This document shows, in pieces, positions 61,261 through 64,000 of a stretch of DNA of 64,000 nt. The position numbers and the translations under genes are program-made. Below the pieces are notes generated by a model. The model searched no databases. It was given only the letters and a program-made list of their open reading frames with translations, and was not told the origin of the DNA. How positions within the stretch are numbered: the stretch's first letter is position 1; each line of letters opens with the position of its first letter. This DNA is from Oreocharis arfaki (taxonomy: Eukaryota; Chordata; Aves; Passeriformes; Paramythiidae), in NCBI GenBank assembly GCA_013398015.1, contig VZRR01010238.1, positions 578,935 through 642,934 on the forward strand. Direction: 5' to 3'.

Positions 61261-64000
61261 TTGTTAGCAGGCTTGGTCTGCAGTGCTGTGGTTTAAGGAA
61301 GAAACCAGAAAGGTTTTCTTTCTGTCAAGTAAGCGAGTGAATAAATTTGTTCTTGAAAACCCATCAAGCTGTACGATTAAATGTTGTGCTAGGAAGAGCT
61401 GATGATTTCTTTTCGCTGGATACTACCAGTGCCACAGGTATCTTCACAATCCACAGCCTGTCCCACATGCAGAACTTGCGGCTCTGGTGGTCCATGGACG
61501 GTGGTGGTGCTTGCACTGTGCACTAACGGGAGAAAAAATGGGACCTAGTGCTGATTGTGTTGGAGGAAGATGAAATGTTGCCTTCTTCAAAATGGTCTCA
61601 CACTTGAACCCAGATTTTTTGTTATACTAAGTGCTTTTGAATTGCCAGTCTGGGAATAAATATGCAAAGTCTGTGGCTTTTACATTTTGAAATATTTTAG
61701 TTCTGATCAAATTTGTTCTGCCAAGCTTGGGTTTTAGTTAATGCAGTCTGATACATTTGAGTGTTGATTTATTCACAGTGTACTCTGCCTCTGAAAAGGG
61801 GAATAAATAGTAATCTGATGAAATTTTTAAGTCTTGTATTTCCTCTTTGTTATAACATGTCAGTTTAGCTGCTGCAGGGTATGTTTATCTGTTACAAGGC
61901 TCATCAGTGCATGAAATGCTGAAAGGGCATATTTCTCTCCTGTGGTTCCTGCCATCCCTGGGCACTTGTAGATGTGTTCCAGTGGATGGGATCAGCTGGG
62001 TGAAGCTGTAGGATTTTAAATTTGAGTCTGTCTGAAGGCGCCAAGCTCCCTTCCAGGGAGGAGGGGGTGATTCTTTCCCATACTGGTGATGTAACTTCCC
62101 CATGAGGCAGTCGCTTAGGGATCTACATAATAACTATTATCCTGTTCAAATAGGAGACTGTAGAAAGCTCACTGGTGATTAAAAGATAATTTTGCAATTT
62201 TTCATGGCTTGTCTTTGTTTTGTAATAAAGATGTTTGCTTATCGCCAGGTGCATAAAAATCATTTACTTAATCTCTATTTCATTCCATTAATTTTTTTTC
62301 ATTCTTGCATGCATGTAACTGTAGCCTGTGAGTTGCTTGCAGTCCAGTTTTTAATAAATGCGGCAGTCTGTATCCAGTGATTAAATTCTGAACTGATCAA
62401 CCAAAATGTTCTAACTAGGCTACTCGTGCCAAAACAAGTGGCTTTTGTGATTTTGGGCATTATAGTATTTGCATTAATATGATTTGAAGTTGCTAATAGT
62501 TTTCTTTAGAGACTGGGTTTTAGTGAATCAAATGTTTGTTGCTGCTGGAAACCTGACTTTGTTTAGATAAGACATCTCAGAGGGGAAAACAAACCAGATG
62601 AAAATAAAAGGTGTAGTTTTATTTTTCAGGTGCATGGAGTTGTTGGATCTCTAATACTATGGTTTTGTGAGTTGCCTGAGCAGCCACTGCGTTTTCCATA
62701 GAGCTGTAAGCTGCTGTAGGTGTGCAGTACTTCAGCTACAAAATAGATGAATGGGACAAGTATCATCAAAAGAAAACAAAAATTTTAATCTATGTTTCGG
62801 CAATAACGTCTGGACACTTTCACATCTAATATTGCACCAAAGTTGTGTTTTGGAAAAGTGGATGAAAGATTTTGATCTAACAGAAATGTTCAAAGACCAG
62901 AGGTACTGCGACTCATTCTGTTAAGAGATGGTTATATCTTGCTTTATTTGCAAGGTTTTCTTGGTTGCTGGTTTTTTATGGTTTTTTTCCTGGAGGCTGT
63001 CAGCATTGTAGCTTTCACATAGGTGTGCAGCTTCTGTCGCTCTGACGCGTGTTTGTATATCGGGAAATGAGGAAAATTCTGCAGAGTTATTTCCCTGGCA
63101 TCCAGATGGAGGGTCACTTGGAGAAATTGTGTGTGTGGAAGCTTCACCAGGATGGCATGTGGTGGAGGGAGGGTGCTGCTTGGTTTGGGTTTTTTTGGAA
63201 GGTGCTCACACGAGTACTCCATCTGAAGATGAAATAGGAGGTTGATGCATAATTTTCTGTGATACTGTGTTACATACATGATTAAAGAAATTCACGCTAT
63301 TTGGGTTTACTGTTACTGATTCTTTTAAAGAAAGCAGTAGCCGTAAATTGAGAGATTAAAAAAAAAAAGGTTCATTGAAGTGGCAATGAGGAAGAAACAC
63401 AGTGGTTACTATTGAGATGAGTTGACTGATTTTAGTTTTTTATAGAATTGGCAAAGTCTGGCCATGAGACTTAAAGGTAGTAGGGAACCAAGTGCGATGA
63501 AATACGTAATGTGTAAATGTACACTGTGTAAATTCAAATTGGAATTGTACAGACCATGGGCAAAACTAGTGCTATTGTCAGAATAACTGCAGTGAAATTT
63601 TAATTTACTTCCCATTGTAATAGGGACCTCTAAAACAATCCTGACAGTTCAGATTGGTGCAACACAAATAAGGCACCTTGCAGTGTCTTCCTCTTATATA
63701 ATGGGACAGAGAAAGCAGGAGTCTTGAGAGTAATGTGTGACTTGTTAACAGTCTTGTAAGCTTCAAGGCTGATCCCCGGGGTCTGCGTTGAATACCTGCG
63801 TGCATGACTGTATCATAAATAAACTTGTATCATGTTTAAAAACTGTTCTGCAGTGATAGGAAGGAGTGTACTTGTATGCTCTCTATCAGGACACTGCAGT
63901 TTTAAGTATGTTAGCTCCATAGTAGGAGCAAAGAGAAGTTTGTCTTAGTATTTTGATGTGATAAATAACACTTCTGTTTCTGACTGAATAATTTTCTTTC
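61261..64000 (+). other. TCF12: TCF12 intron, runs past window end
   Basis: This is AT-rich intron after the CpG island. Nothing beyond short chance ORFs and simple A/T runs was recognised. The expected next TCF12 exon is not present, so the intron is longer than 9.8 kb. Confidence 0.75.

Overview
The window is vertebrate nuclear DNA, most likely from a bird and plausibly a songbird. It holds the 5' part of one gene on the plus strand, TCF12 (the class I bHLH E protein HEB). The gene call rests on four exons that read out the E-protein N-terminus in order, with GT/AG borders and matching phases: MNSQQQRMAAIGTDKELSDL..., then [20 protein letters not shown]..., then MDERTGATSWGTSGQPSPSY..., then GFADSPHYSDHLNDSR... 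through ...FMNSNLM. The bird call rests on a decayed short repeat at about 18118-18248. It has a tRNA-Ile-like body and a CR1-type 3' tail ending in ATTCTGTG octamers, the layout known for the passerine element TguSINE1.

Layout: 1-640 is a CpG island with a probable non-coding exon 1 (to 101), a 360-bp intron and the start-codon exon (462-562). Exon 3 is at 1351-1423. A 40-kb intron (1424-41403) follows, mostly T-rich AT-rich sequence with simple repeats, the SINE and a few unclassified duplicated segments. Exon 4 is at 41404-41477. An extra 69-bp in-frame exon at 43380-43448 is not part of the canonical E-protein sequence I know. The next canonical exon is at 54049-54151, and the following intron runs past the window end. 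That last intron carries a second, isolated CpG island at about 60840-61260, a candidate internal promoter.

The encoded segment is activation domain 1 (AD1, with the LLDFS motif that binds p300/CBP and ETO-family proteins) and the linker after it. The bHLH domain lies outside the window. No other protein-coding gene, rRNA, functional tRNA, CRISPR array or intact transposon was found. Almost all other open frames are short chance ORFs in introns.

The observations most worth checking are the 69-bp cassette exon, the intronic CpG island, another possible in-frame cassette exon at 6022-6117, and an upstream ORF that would overlap the TCF12 start codon if the exon 1 splice is as proposed. Regulatory-element calls come from motifs read by eye and are tentative.
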